Assembly: GCF_030253575.1 (NCBI RefSeq)
Contig: NC_080565.1
Coordinates: 3,444,001-3,508,000 of the forward strand
Reading direction: 5' to 3'
Length of the DNA stretch: 64,000 bases
DNA from: Rhododendron vialii
Taxonomy: Eukaryota; Streptophyta; Magnoliopsida; Ericales; Ericaceae
Below, piece after piece: positions 10,646-20,869 of this stretch. The position numbers were made by a program, and so were the translations under genes. A model generated the notes under the pieces. It worked only from the letters and a program-made list of their open reading frames with translations. It was not told where the DNA came from and searched no databases. The number at the start of each line of letters is the position of its first letter. Within the stretch, counting starts at the first letter, position 1.

Positions 10646-11060
10646 ATATAAAAGAGTAAGAGATGTTGCCCTAGCACTCTAGCAGACATCTCTCATCTCT
10701 GGACTCTGAATCTGATTCTCTCTGTCTCTCTGCCTCTCACAATCTCACTCTCTCAAGTCTCTCACGACAGTCTCAGGCCAGAGCAACGTTCGGAAATCTA
10801 ACGTTCGGATTTGTCAACGTTTGAATCTCACTCTCGTCTCTCTGACACTCTCCACTCTCAAAGTTCCGATTCTCAACATCTCTCTCTCACTCTCTCCGTC
10901 TCTCGCTTCTCTCCACTTTCAACGGTGACTGGTAGTGGTCTGGCGGTGAGTCAAACCGTAGATCGACTGCCGTTTCCGATTGAGGTCGTTTGTTTGCCCG
11001 ATTGAGGTCCTTTTCCGGTGACCGACGTCAACAGATCTAGCCCTTCCCTTTCCAGACGTC
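10646..11060 (+). promoter_or_regulatory. hAT transposase promoter and CT-rich leader
   Basis: A TATA-like atataaaa at 10647 is followed about 30 bases on by a CT-rich stretch (tctctcatctctgg ... ctctctc) running to about 11100, typical of plant leaders. The leader must be spliced, because the coding ATG is at 12374 immediately after an acceptor-like ttttttgtag. Possible donors lie near 11066 (acagGTATCT). Confidence 0.5.
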
Positions 11061-11789
11061 AACAGGTATCTCTCTCAGACTCTCACTTCCCTCTCCAGAC
11101 GTGAACAGATGGTAGTCACCTCTCTTTGTTTTTTCTTCTTTACTAAGGGTTATTTTCTTCTTCAGTACTGTCTTTCTATATTTTCTCTTTGAACTTGTTT
11201 TCGCTTCTCCAGATTTCCTGGCATCTGCTTGTCTCTCTGTATTTTTTTCTCCCCTTTAGAAGGATACTACTTTTATGGGAGGAGGAGATTTTGGAAAGCA
11301 GTAACGAGATGGATCCTGAAATTTATTAGATTGTAATTTCATCGATGAATTTGATATGCATATATCTGTTATAAACTTATATTAACAGGGGGTAAGCCAG
11401 AGGCAGTGGGGTCAATATTCAGAAAAATAAATAATCTTCTCTTTCGCTAATCAAAATTTCATTATGTATTGCTACTGGAAAATTATTGATGATTGATAGC
11501 CCTCAGGTAAGTGATATTGTTTTCTTAGCCAAAAAGAAGTGATATTGTGCTTAAAAATGTGTCGATAATCATGATTTATGTATACAAGTTTGCGAATGTG
11601 CATCATTTCTTAATTAATTGAAACATTTGTCTTGACAGAGAGACAAGCAGCCTGTAGAATCCAGAAATGTAAAATATTTGAAATATAACAAGAATTAGAT
11701 AATACTAACACTAATTCTCAATTAAACAACAGTTAGAATACAATTGCTACTTCAGTATCAGTGTCATGACTCATGACTAAGTCTGCTTA

Positions 11790-11985
11790 ATGTGTCCTTA
11801 ACATTGACCTGGAGCGAATAGCCATTTCAATACCCAATTCTTCAGCCATTGCTACCACAAGCACCTTGAGCACATTCCCTGTACCAGCATAATCACAGGA
11901 AAGTAGAGTCATGTCACAATACTTCCTAATTTGCACATTAAGTGTCTTTGAAACCTCTGCCGTTGCCTCCACACTTTCTTGTTAA
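11790..11985 (-). pseudogene. RPN1-like (26S proteasome regulatory subunit) gene fragment captured by hAT
   Basis: The minus-strand frame contains LLSCDYAGTGNVLKV followed directly by VAMAEELGIEMAIRS. In RPN1/PSMD2 proteins, Y-AGTGNVLKVQ and a ...MAEELG.EM..R-LEHLLQYGE segment occur in this order, but separated by a linker of a few dozen residues that is missing here. The fragment ends shortly afterwards in unrelated sequence and has no start or splice context. It is best read as a host-gene fragment picked up by the transposon, in antisense to the transposase. Assignment rests on recalled family motifs. Confidence 0.5.
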
Positions 11986-12373
11986 ACGACATTCCGAAGA
12001 AAACCATCACAAACATATCAGGATATTAGGAACCAACTGACCAACATATACCAAGCCTAATGATAGGCCAAGTTCAAAGGTAATAGGATATTAGGATTTG
12101 GACTTTTTTTTTATTTCGTGTTTATAGTTATGGTATGCAAAATATTTTTTGTTTTCCATCTCTGCACTGAACTGGTCATCTGCTTTTGGTCATCTGCTTT
12201 AGGATTTGGACTTGTTTCTTATTACCGTCTTGAATTCAAATTTCGAATACAGTTTAGTTTTCTCTATTTGTACATTCTAGGTTTTCTGCACATGTAGGTT
12301 ATTAACTTATTTAGATGTTATTAATTAATGTTCTACTGTACTAATTTTCTCTGTTTTCAATTTTTTGTAGGAG

Positions 12374-14460
12374 ATGGATCTTGAAAACATTCATTTTGAC
12401 AATGAGGATTTAAACCTTGACCCAGATGATGATGAACTAACTCTACCAGCTGGAAGGGAGTCTGTAGGTGAAGCTGCTTCAAACATTGCAGCAGGTTTTA
12501 ATCCTACAGGCGTAACAGGCTGTAGCCAATCAGCCCAGTCTGGTGGAACAAGGCGTTACTCTTGGGTATGGAAACATGCAACTATAGTTAATAACTATAA
12601 AAATGCACAGGGAATTGATTTAGGATCTAGAGCTGTATGTCATTATTGTCCAAATAATTATACTTGCGTAAGTAAGGGTGGTGTAGGGCACATCTTCAAC
12701 GACATTTAGAAAACAAACATAAAAAATTTAAACATTCTGAAGTTGGAGTCAGTGGTGAATCTGGTGGTTTTGATTCCGTAGGTGGTACGTCGAATTTCGT
12801 ATATTCTCAATCTAGTATGAGAGAGGGGTTGGCCCGTTACGTAGTTGCAGCAGAACAACCATTTACTTTTGGTGATGATATTAGATTTGAATATTTTGTT
12901 AAACATTATCTTAATCCTCTTTTTTCGAAAGTTTCTAGAAATACAACCAGAAGTGATTCTTTGAAAGCTTTTATTGAAGTTAGAAAAATTTTGATGAGTG
13001 AAATTGCAGAACTTGGTAGTTTAATCTCTTTTACTTCTGATTTGTGGAGTGGTCGAAATAATCTTGGTTACATTTCTGTGACAGCTCATTATATAGACTC
13101 CAATTGGATTTTGAATAAAAAAATTATTGCTTTCCGTTTAATGGAGTATCCTCATAATGCTATGAACATTTTTCAATGTATAATGGGTGTTTTTAGGGAG
13201 TTTGAAATTGTTGATAAAGTTTTTAGTATTACTTTTGATAACCATTCTGCTAATACCAGTTCAATTGATTTGTTCAAACAAAATTTGACTACTCTTCATG
13301 CTGGACAATTTTTTCATGTGCGATGTGTTTGTCATATTATTAACTTAGTTGTGCAAGATGGTTTGAAACATATAGGACCACAAATAGAAAAAATTAGAGA
13401 TGCTATTCTTTTTATTGCTACTTCCCCAGCTAGGCAACAAGAATTTGAAGGATTGTGTGTAAGTTACAATATTAAAGCAAAAAAAATCAAAACTGATGTG
13501 AAAACTCGTTGGAATTCAACATTTCTTATGTTAAAATCTTGTAGGAATCATGCTGACGTAATTTCTGCTTATATTAATTCCAAGCATATGCGTACTGATG
13601 GTGGTTTAACTCGAGGTGATTGGAAGATTGCTTTTGAGTTTATGAATTTTTTGAAAATATTTTATGCTGCTACCTTAGCTTGCTCAGGTGTTCGTTATCC
13701 TACTACTTGTATTGTGCTTAATCACTTGTATAATATGAGTCACACTCTTAAAAGTCATAGAATGAAACCAAATTTTGTAGCTGCTTGTAAGTCTATGGAA
13801 GAAAAATTTAACAAATATTTCGAAAACATGCCAACAATATTTATTGTAGCTTCTGTAATGGACCCAAGGATTAAGGTAAGGGGTGTTGAAAAGCTCTTAA
13901 AAGGGCTTGGTGAGAATTTAGGGATTACATTACCTTCTATTTCTACTGTCACTGCGCTGTTGACTTCTATATATGCTTCATATGAGTCTAAATTTGCATG
14001 CACTACTGCTGCTCCATATTCTTCAAGTATTAATAACCCATGTTCTACAAGTAACAATGAGAATGACCCATCTTGGTTTCTGATTTCAGGGCCAAGTAGT
14101 AGTGAAACTTTATCACGATCTGAACTTACTCAATATTTAGAGATAAATTTAGTTACCAATGAGGAGTTTCAATCATTTGATATCTTAGCTTGGTGGAAAA
14201 AAACTGAAAAGACATTTCCTATTCTTTCTATCATGGCACGTGATTTACTAACACCACCTGTGTCTTCAGTGGCTTCCGAATCTGCTTTTAGTGCAGGTAA
14301 TAGAGTGTTGGATGAAAGGAGGAGCAGACTAGCTCCCGACATTTTAGACTGTCTTATATGCTTAAAAGATTGGGAGGATGCACGTCTTGGAATTCAAAGA
14401 TGCCATCCTAGAGATGAATTCAGAGATTATTTTTCGGACTCAGATATAGATGCTGATTAG
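12374..14460 (+). CDS. hAT transposase (BED finger, RNase H-like, dimerisation domain), one frameshift
   Basis: Cut-and-paste transposase, about 690 residues in two overlapping-frame parts. Part 1 (12374-12709) is an acidic N-terminus and the start of a BED zinc finger (WKH..., CHYC at 12637-12648). Part 2 reads in another frame from before 12709 to 14460 and begins inside the finger with its HxxxxH end, so one base was gained or lost near 12680-12700. From the ATG at 12817, part 2 shows the RNase H-like core: FTSDLW (Asp75), FDNHSAN (Asp140), FHVRCVCHIINLVVQDGL and KTRWNSTFLML. The C-terminal hAT dimerisation motif PPVSSVASESAFSAGNRVLD and a D/E-rich tail follow. It acts in the nucleus on the termini at 8784 and 17565. 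The start follows an intron acceptor at 12370. Apart from the frameshift no stop interrupts it, so loss of activity looks recent. Confidence 0.92.
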
Positions 14461-14474
14461 GGGGGGATGCATTG

Positions 14475-14944
14475 ATGATGCTGGTAACTTATGAAGGCCT
14501 TAAATGACAACTTAATGTTGCCGCATCCAGGTGCTATTCTTCATATATCTGATTGTGTGCTATGATGATATAATCTGAGCCTTTGGTGTTTAGTGTGGCC
14601 AAGATGATGCTGGTAACTTATGAAGGCCTTAAATGGCAACTTAATGTTACCGCATCCAAGTGCTATTCTTTATATATCTGAGTGTGTGCTATAATGCTAT
14701 AATCTGATCTGAGCCTTTGGTGTTTAGCGTGGCTATGATGATGTAATCTGAGCCTAATTGGTGTCTTTGTGTGGCTATGATGATATAATCTGACATGATG
14801 ATGTAATCTGAGCCTAATTGGTGTTTTGTGTGGCTATGATGATCTAATCTGAGCCTTGGTGTTTAGTGTGGCTATGATGATGTAATCTGAGCCTAATTGG
14901 TGTTTTGTGTGGCTATGATGATATAATCTGAGCCTTTGGTTGTT
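14475..14944. repeat. Tandem repeats downstream of the transposase
   Basis: A ~125-bp unit (gatgatgctggtaacttatg ... gtttagtgtggc) occurs twice at 14475-14725. Several ~50-bp units built on gctatgatgatgtaatctga plus gcctaattggtgtt follow. They lie where the transposase 3' UTR should be. Antisense open frames here come from the repeat period. Confidence 0.75.
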
Positions 14945-15611
14945 TAGTGTGGCTATGATGATGTAATCCTGAGCCAAATTGGTGTTATACTTCAAGCTTT
15001 CATTTGTTATTGGACTGAGCAGAAACTGAGCAAAAATTGAGCAGAAATGACTTTGTATGCTGCTGCTGCTGTTTGAACAACTCTGTGTCAGTGTGTGGGT
15101 GTCTTTCAATTCAAGTTTTAGTGTCCCAAGTGTGTGTGTATTTGCTGGTTTCAAAATGTGCAATTTTTAGTGTGGCTATGATGATATAATCTGAGCCAAA
15201 TTGGTGTTATACTTCAAGCTTTCATTTGTTATTGGACTGAGCAGAAACTGAGCAAAAATTGAGCAGAAATGACTTTGTATGCTGCTGCTGCTGTTTGAAC
15301 AACTCTGTGTCAGTGTGTGGGTGTCTTTCAATTCAAGTTTTAGTGTCCCAAGTGTGTGTGTGTTTGTTGGTTTCAAAATGTGTAGTTTTTAGTGTGGCTA
15401 TGATGATATAATCTGAGCCAAATTGGTGTTATACTTCAAGCTTTCATTTGTTATTGGACTGAGCAGAAACTGAGCAAAAATTGAGCAGAAATGACTTTGT
15501 ATGCTGCTGCTGCTGTTTGAACAACTCTGTGTCAATGTGTGGGTGTCTTTCAATTCAAGTTTTAGTGTCCCAAGTGTGTGCGTGTTTGTTGGTTTCAAAA
15601 TGTGTAGTTTT
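14945..15611. repeat. Three tandem copies of a 222-bp unit
   Basis: Copies start at 14945, 15168 and 15390 (tagtgtggctatgatgat). Each includes ctgagcagaaactgagc, a gctgctgctgctg stretch and a gtgtgtgtg tract. Copies 2 and 3 are nearly identical, so the expansion is recent. A partial fourth unit (gtttcaaaatgtgcag) appears near 15715. Confidence 0.88.
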
Positions 15612-15753
15612 TAGTTGGTTTTTGGTTCAAAGTTTGGAGGGTTTTGGCCGATTTTTGGTTCAAAAAAGTGCAGATGTGTGTGTGTGTGTATGTTAAAGAT
15701 ACAACAGTCAGCTAGTTTCAAAATGTGCAGTTTTTAGTTGTTTGTTGGTTCAA

Positions 15754-16148
15754 ATGGGGAAGGCTCCTGGGACTTGCGATTTTAATGGGATAGCTACAAT
15801 CACTACCACGAATCCAAGTAAGATTAGAATGGCATTGTTAGCAGAAAAACCGTCTGCTTTCTTTCGTTTGTACATGCTTTATTCATGTCCCTAATTTCTG
15901 TTATTGCATATGAACTCCTACCCACAAGTATAAAGAAAACAGTTAGCAAGTTAGCAACTAATGAGCAACTCACGTTTCTTGCCTTTGGTCGATGTAGTGG
16001 TGGCAACAATGGAACCTTCGTAAACACCACAGCCCCGGCATTGAATTCTTGGAGGTCAAGTTCTTCTTCCCACTACCTCCATGGCTATGGTTCAACACGT
16101 GCGGTTATTCTAGTTGGAGTCCTATCATTGTTTGTGATTTTCCTTTGA
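15754..16148 (+). pseudogene. X8/CBM43 GPI-anchored protein fragment captured by hAT
   Basis: An exon-like piece at 15754-15817 encodes GTCDFNGIATITTTNPS and ends at a donor-like GTAAGA. X8 (CBM43) callose-binding proteins have a CDF.GTA....TNPS segment at the same kind of exon end. A second piece after an acceptor-like gatgtag (about 15998) encodes GGNNGTFVNTTAPALNS, a Ser-rich spacer and the hydrophobic C-terminus AVILVGVLSLFVIFL, as in a GPI-anchor signal. Together these look like the 3' exons of a plasmodesmal callose-binding-type gene without its signal peptide or full X8 domain. Orientation is the same as the transposase. Assigned from motifs only. Confidence 0.5.
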
Positions 16149-17148
16149 TTCATATGTTAATGGGTTGTTTGCCAGTAGGGAATTTTAGCTAGATGGCAGT
16201 TTTTATTCATTATGTGCCTTTGTAGAACTTTGTCTCAATGTACTGCTCTTAGCCAGTTTTTTCCTCTGTGAATATGTTGCAGTTGAAGGGTTGGGAATTC
16301 AGATGGGGATGTGTTTTGACTGATCATTGTAGAACTCTATTTATCTATCCCATTTGGTTTATATAGATGTTTCTCTTAATGGAAAACAATCCTCTATGTG
16401 AATATGTTGCAGTTGAATAGGCTTCTGAATTACTTGAACTGAAATCTTAGAACTATACAAAGCAGTTGAAATTGCTGCCTTTTGAAGTACATAATGTCTT
16501 GACAGTATTAAGCCCAATAATAACCTGCATTTATATAGTTCAAATCTGCGTAAGGCGGCCAGTTGGGATTTTTCTTACCTTTGCGAGGGCTATAAAACCA
16601 ACAAAACTCTACTTTTGAAGTTGTGTACATTTTTTTGTGGAAATTGAACAGCGTTAGGTGGCAGAAATAACCGGAATTTCACCGGTACAACTGAAGCAGC
16701 TTGGATTTTGCCCGATATTGTGGCCTAAAAGGGACTTTGGCATGTCTGTTCCTTTTCATTTTTAACAAGACAATACATACAAACTTGAGACCACAATGAT
16801 TTTCGCACTTTAAAATTTATCTTTTAGTGCCTTGGAGTGCACTAAGGCACACAAGGATTGACAATGGAAAATGGAAAGTGATTCCTATCATAAAATTAAT
16901 GACATACGGAGTAGCATTTTTTCGATACTACTCTCTCCACTTTGGATAGAGGTGTTAAATGAGACTTGTGCAACAATAAGGATTGAAAGCGCAAGCGTAG
17001 ATTGACTGAGTCATTTACCAAACTCGCTTGTATACTAACCGAAAAGTTGTTTAGAGATTTATCAAGTAGGAAGTTGGGAAAGCGAGGAAAAAGAGGGGAC
17101 GTTCAAAGAAAAAAAAGGAAAGAAGGGGCAATCGAAGTCGAATAGCAA
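16149..17148. other. hAT interior without recognised gene
   Basis: AT-rich sequence with a duplicated cctctgtgaatatgttgcag / cctctatgtgaatatgttgc (16263, 16392). From 16947 a terminus-like tagaggtgttaaatgag occurs, which may be a remnant of a nested or internally rearranged hAT end. Confidence 0.4.
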
Positions 17149-17550
17149 ATGGCACGGCACGACACGACACGATTTAAGAAAACGGGCCGGCACGACATGA
17201 CACGATTGAAAATGGCACGGCACGACACGACACGATTTAAGAAAACGGGCCGGCACGACACGACACGAATTCAGAAACGGGCCGGCACGACACGACACGA
17301 TTTAAGAAAATGGGCCGGCACGACACGACACGAATTCAGAAACGGGCCGGCACGACACGACACGATTGGCAAATGGCACGGCACGGCACGACACGATTTA
17401 AGTAAACGGGCCGGCACGGCACGACACGATTGACAAACGGCACGGCACGGCACGACACGATTTGAGTAAATATAGTAAACGGGCCGGCACGGCACGGCAC
17501 GAAGCACGGTTAGCACGAAGTTAAACGGGCCGTGCCGGCACGGCACGACC
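17149..17550. repeat. Right hAT subterminal GGCACG array
   Basis: Tandem blocks of ggcacgacacgacacga alternate with gatttaagaaaacgggcc at about 55-bp intervals, reaching to the right terminus. The GGCACG strand is the same (plus) as in the left array. Arg- and Pro-rich open frames across it are periodicity artefacts. Confidence 0.85.
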
Positions 17551-17573
17551 CGTTTGACACCTCTATAGGCGCA

Positions 17574-17646
17574 CCCAAAAATCTGTTCATTATCTATCCT
17601 CAATATATCTGTCCAAACAGACTTTTTGATTTTGTTGCATCCGAAA
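17574..17646. mobile_element. Right remainder of the MITE split by hAT
   Basis: Starting right after the hAT target duplication, cccaaaaatctgttcattat is the complement of the MITE left arm (ggatgatccatagatttttt at 8488). It therefore continues the element interrupted at 8783. It then passes into tttttgattttgttgcat. Confidence 0.6.
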
Positions 17647-18038
17647 TGCTACTGGGACATACAATCTGTGCACAGATTTTGTAGTGGGGCCCACCACGGG
17701 TCCCACACAAATGATCCGAGCCGTTCATTAAATGTAAAATATTTTTTCGAGGGTATTTGTAAATAATCAGCTCAATCCAATACATATAGGTGCTCAATCC
17801 AATACATATAGATGTTTGATCTAATCATCTAACTTTTCATTATCCAAAAATCAAAATGAAAATTTAGATGATTAGATCGAGCACTTATAGGTATTAGATT
17901 GAGCTGATTTTTTACAGAAACTCTTAAAAACATATTTTACATTTAATGAACGGTTTGGATCATTTTTGTGGGATCCGTGATGGGCTCCACTACAAAATCT
18001 GTGCACAATCTGTGCACAAATTGTCTGTACCCGTAGCA
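17647..18038. mobile_element. Foldback MITE (TGCTA family)
   Basis: A 392-bp inverted repeat. The left terminus TGCTACTGGGACATACAAT pairs with the right ...ATTGTCTGTACCCGTAGCA. Inner arms carry gtagtggggcccaccacggg against ggatccgtgatgggctccac, and attaaatgtaaaatat against catattttacatttaatgaa. The loop is near 17840. Non-coding. Related to the elements at 8466 and 47580. Confidence 0.85.
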
Positions 18039-18047
18039 TGGTTCTTG

Positions 18048-18122
18048 TTGCATACCCGAGGTGGGCCTACCAAAAAATCTGCAAATCATCTGTTCTCTAA
18101 TTATCTGTGCGGCTAGCACTTC
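18048..18122. mobile_element. MITE right-arm fragment
   Basis: gttgcatacccgaggtgggc ... tgtgcggctagcact is the complement of the 8466-8540 arm (agtgctagccgcac ... cccatctcgggtcttgc). It marks the original right end of the first MITE or a second copy of it. Together with 17574-17646 it flanks the MITE at 17647. Confidence 0.6.
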
Positions 18123-18344
18123 CCCAACAAAATTGAAGTTTCCACTGAATTGTGCCATTATGACTGAATAGAAACTTTTTTTTCCTCAGCAAAGATAGAA
18201 CTTTCGGGCCGGTCAAGTTGCTGAGGTTGATTCTGGGTCTTTTCTTTTCTTTTCTTTTTTTATTTTATTTTGAGGGGTATAGATTGATAGAGATGAACAA
18301 CCATAGGAGGTACGTACGAGCTTTTGATGAGAAGATCAATGTTT

Positions 18345-18380
18345 TGTATCTAACTCCAAGGGATTGGCCAAGCAGTCTTG
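18345..18380 (+). mobile_element. tRNA-derived SINE, 5' part (interrupted)
   Basis: aactccaagggattggccaa gcagtcttg carries a box A-like TGGCCAAGCAGT. The rest of the SINE resumes at 25433 (ggcttgggactcaggtgttt), beyond the CACTA insertion, with box B there. Confidence 0.65.
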
Positions 18381-18401
18381 CACTACAACAAAATACACAA
18401 T

Positions 18402-18990
18402 TCCCGACTAAACTTTCCCGACTAAAACATGTTTAGTCGGAAAATATAAGCCAATCACCGACTAAAGAATTTTTAGTCGGTAAAATATAAAACAATTGCC
18501 GACTAAATTATTTTGGTCGGCCAAAACATATATTTGCCGACTAAATCCAAATTTAGTCGTGAAATATCATTTTTTTGAATTTTGTAAAATAAAAAATTAA
18601 TTCCGACTAAACTAAATTAGTCGGTAATTTCTTTTTTTGCCGACTAAATTTAAATTTAGTCGGCAAAAATCATTTTTTTGAATTTTGTAAAATAAAAAAT
18701 TAATTCCGACTAAACTAAATTAGTCGGTAATTTCTTTTTTTGCCGACTAAATATAAATGTAGTCGGCAAAAATCATTTTTTCGAATTTTATAAAATAAAA
18801 AATTAATTCCGACTAAACTAAATTTAGTCGGTAATTTCTTTTTGTGCCGACTAAATTTAAATTTAGTCGGCAAAAATCATTTTCGAATTTAATAAAATAA
18901 AAAATTAATTCCGACTAAATTTAAATTTAGTCGGTTATTTCTTTTTGTGCCGACTAAATTTAAATTTAGTCGGCAAAAATCATTTTTTCG
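18402..18990. repeat. Left CACTA subterminal array
   Basis: Palindromic ccgactaaatttaaatttag-tcgg units alternate with a gaattttgtaaaataaaaaa-ttaatt spacer, with a period of about 125 bp for the double unit. These are the probable transposase-binding sites of this CACTA family. The complementary array lies at 24980-25412. Confidence 0.88.
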
Positions 18991-19167
18991 AATTTAATAA
19001 AATAGAAAACGAAATTACATTTTTCGACCAAATATATTTTAGTCTGGTAATACCATTTAATCCGAATTAAAAAATGAAATACATTTCCCAACTAATAGGT
19101 TTAGTTTAGTCATGGAATATCAACTTTTCTATCTTTTTAAAAATTTCAAAGAAAGGAAATATTTGTT

Positions 19168-20640
19168 CCAACGACATTGATTACGATACAACCTTTCCGA
19201 TCACTACCGCTCATTTTTTTTTTCCTTCTTAATCATAAGATTCTCCTAAAATTTTGGCTCGATCGGGCCAAGGAAGCCCCTTTATCGGCACATAAATTCT
19301 TAAATGTAAAGAATTTTGTTGTCCGATTAAGTGCTTATCCATATGCGGCTAACTTCACTCTTGGTACGAATGTTTAAATTTGTATTACGTCAAAGATAGA
19401 TGATTTCGATCGTGAAAAAATACCTCAGGCGGGGCTCGGTTAGTTCACTATAACACTTAAACATCTTCGAACGCATTAAATGCCTTTCGATAATGTGGTC
19501 GCCAATACCAAATGATCTCCGATTTTAGTGACAATGCTATATTAAGTAAGACGTGAAATCCTAACGATTCAAATCAATCATTATAAAAAATGATTTGGCA
19601 ATTACCTTAACTATATATATGTTTGATGTATTTGATAGTTAACTAATTCTTATGTTGTACTTGTTATTACAGTAGCCACAAGATCCCGAGACAATCTTGA
19701 CGACTAAATTGATTACAATGCAACTTTTCTTATCGAAATTGTTCATTTTTTTTTCTTTTTAATTACTATAAGATTTTCATAAAATTTTGGCTCAATTGGG
19801 TTAAGGAAATCCCTTTATCAACACGTAAATGCTTAAATTAAAAAAAATTTGTTGTCCGATCAAGTGTTTATCCATATGCGGTTAACTTCATTTTTAGGAT
19901 GAATAATTTAATTCATATTACGCCAAAGATAGATGGTTTTGATTGCCAAAAAAGATCTCATGCAGGCTCAGTTAGTGCAGTATAACACTTAAACGTCTCT
20001 GAAGGCATAAAATGCCTTTTGATCACGAGGTCGTCGATATCAAATGATCTCCGATTTTGGTGACAGTGCTATAATCGGTAAGACGCGTAATCCTAATGGT
20101 TCAGATTGAGTATTATAAATAATGGCTCGGCAGTTACCTTTACAATTTATACTTCTGATCTAATTGATGATCAACTAAGTCTTATGTTACACTTATTGTT
20201 GCAGCAGTTACACAACCGCGAAACAAATCATGACGATCAAGACCGTTGATTTTGTTGCACTTGTCAAATTATTCATTATCGTAAATTTGCAGCTCGATCA
20301 AGTTTAGGAAATTCCTTCATGGAGACATGGACTCATTAGAAAAATAGTATTTTCCGTTCGATGAGTTGTCTAATTAAAAGCGATCTCAACTATAACTCGG
20401 TAAGAATGATCTAATCCATATTAAATTCAAGATGGATGGTTTTGATCTTGCAAAAAGACCTCAAGTGTGGCTCAGGTGGTGTGCTATTAGACTTTAATGC
20501 TTCTGGAAGCAGTAAAACTATTCCGATCATGTGGTCATTGATACTGAACGATCTCCGATTTTGGTGACAATTCTATAATTAATAAGACGTGAAATCCTAA
20601 CGATTCAGATCAAGCATTATAAAAAATATCCATGGTGATA
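19168..20640 (+). repeat. Three tandem copies of the ~0.5-kb module inside CACTA
   Basis: Copies start near 19168, 19672 and 20200. Anchor sequence gacgtgaaatcctaacg lies at 19549, 20081 (variant) and 20584, so the period is about 500-530 bp. Shared landmarks include tgacgatc/gatcactaccg...ttcatttt, gatggttttgat, ctcaggcgggctc, ttcgatcacgtggtc and gatctccgattttggtgaca. This is the same module, in the same orientation, as at 9773-10620 in the hAT element. Confidence 0.8.
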
Positions 20641-20869
20641 AAATTTAGAGTTTATATGCAATGGTGGTGTAATTAAAGCTCACTATATTTTTTCCCAAAT
20701 TCTCAAAGTAGATAATTGCCGACTAAATTAGGTTCATTAGTCGGGAAAATCGTAATTTTTTTTGCGGGACAATTGAAATTTTCGCGAAAATTGTTGGCGG
20801 CAGTCTCTTACCAAAAAAATCCCTCGATCATTTTTGGTATTCGATAATACAAGGTTCCAAAATGCGGAA

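Larger units (their letters stand above)
8784..17565 (+). mobile_element. Full-length hAT transposon, 8.8 kb
   Basis: Terminal inverted repeats are TAGAGGTGTCAAATGGGCC at 8784 and, reading inward from 17565, TAGAGGTGTCAAACGGGTC. The element is flanked by the exact 8-bp duplication taggcgca (8776-8783 and 17566-17573), as expected for hAT. In order it holds a GGCACG subterminal array, a SINE remnant, two copies of a ~510-bp module, a promoter, an antisense RPN1-like fragment, the transposase, tandem-repeat arrays, an X8-like gene fragment and a second GGCACG array. An internal terminus-like tagaggtgttaaatgag at 16947 has no matching duplication. It was probably autonomous until a single frameshift in the transposase. 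It sits in the serpin intron inside an older MITE. Confidence 0.92.

Noticed and set aside
14834..15598. Three near-identical minus-strand frames (NTHTLGTLKLELKDTHTL type)
   Set aside because: They follow the 222-bp tandem repeats, whose period is divisible by 3. No initiation or family signal.
16947..17565. A separate small hAT element nested at the right end
   Set aside because: tagaggtgttaaatgag at 16947 could be a left terminus, but the octamer before it does not match taggcgca, whereas the 8784 terminus has the exact duplication.
17062..17603. Arg- and Thr-rich frames on both strands
   Set aside because: Same artefact over the right GGCACG array.
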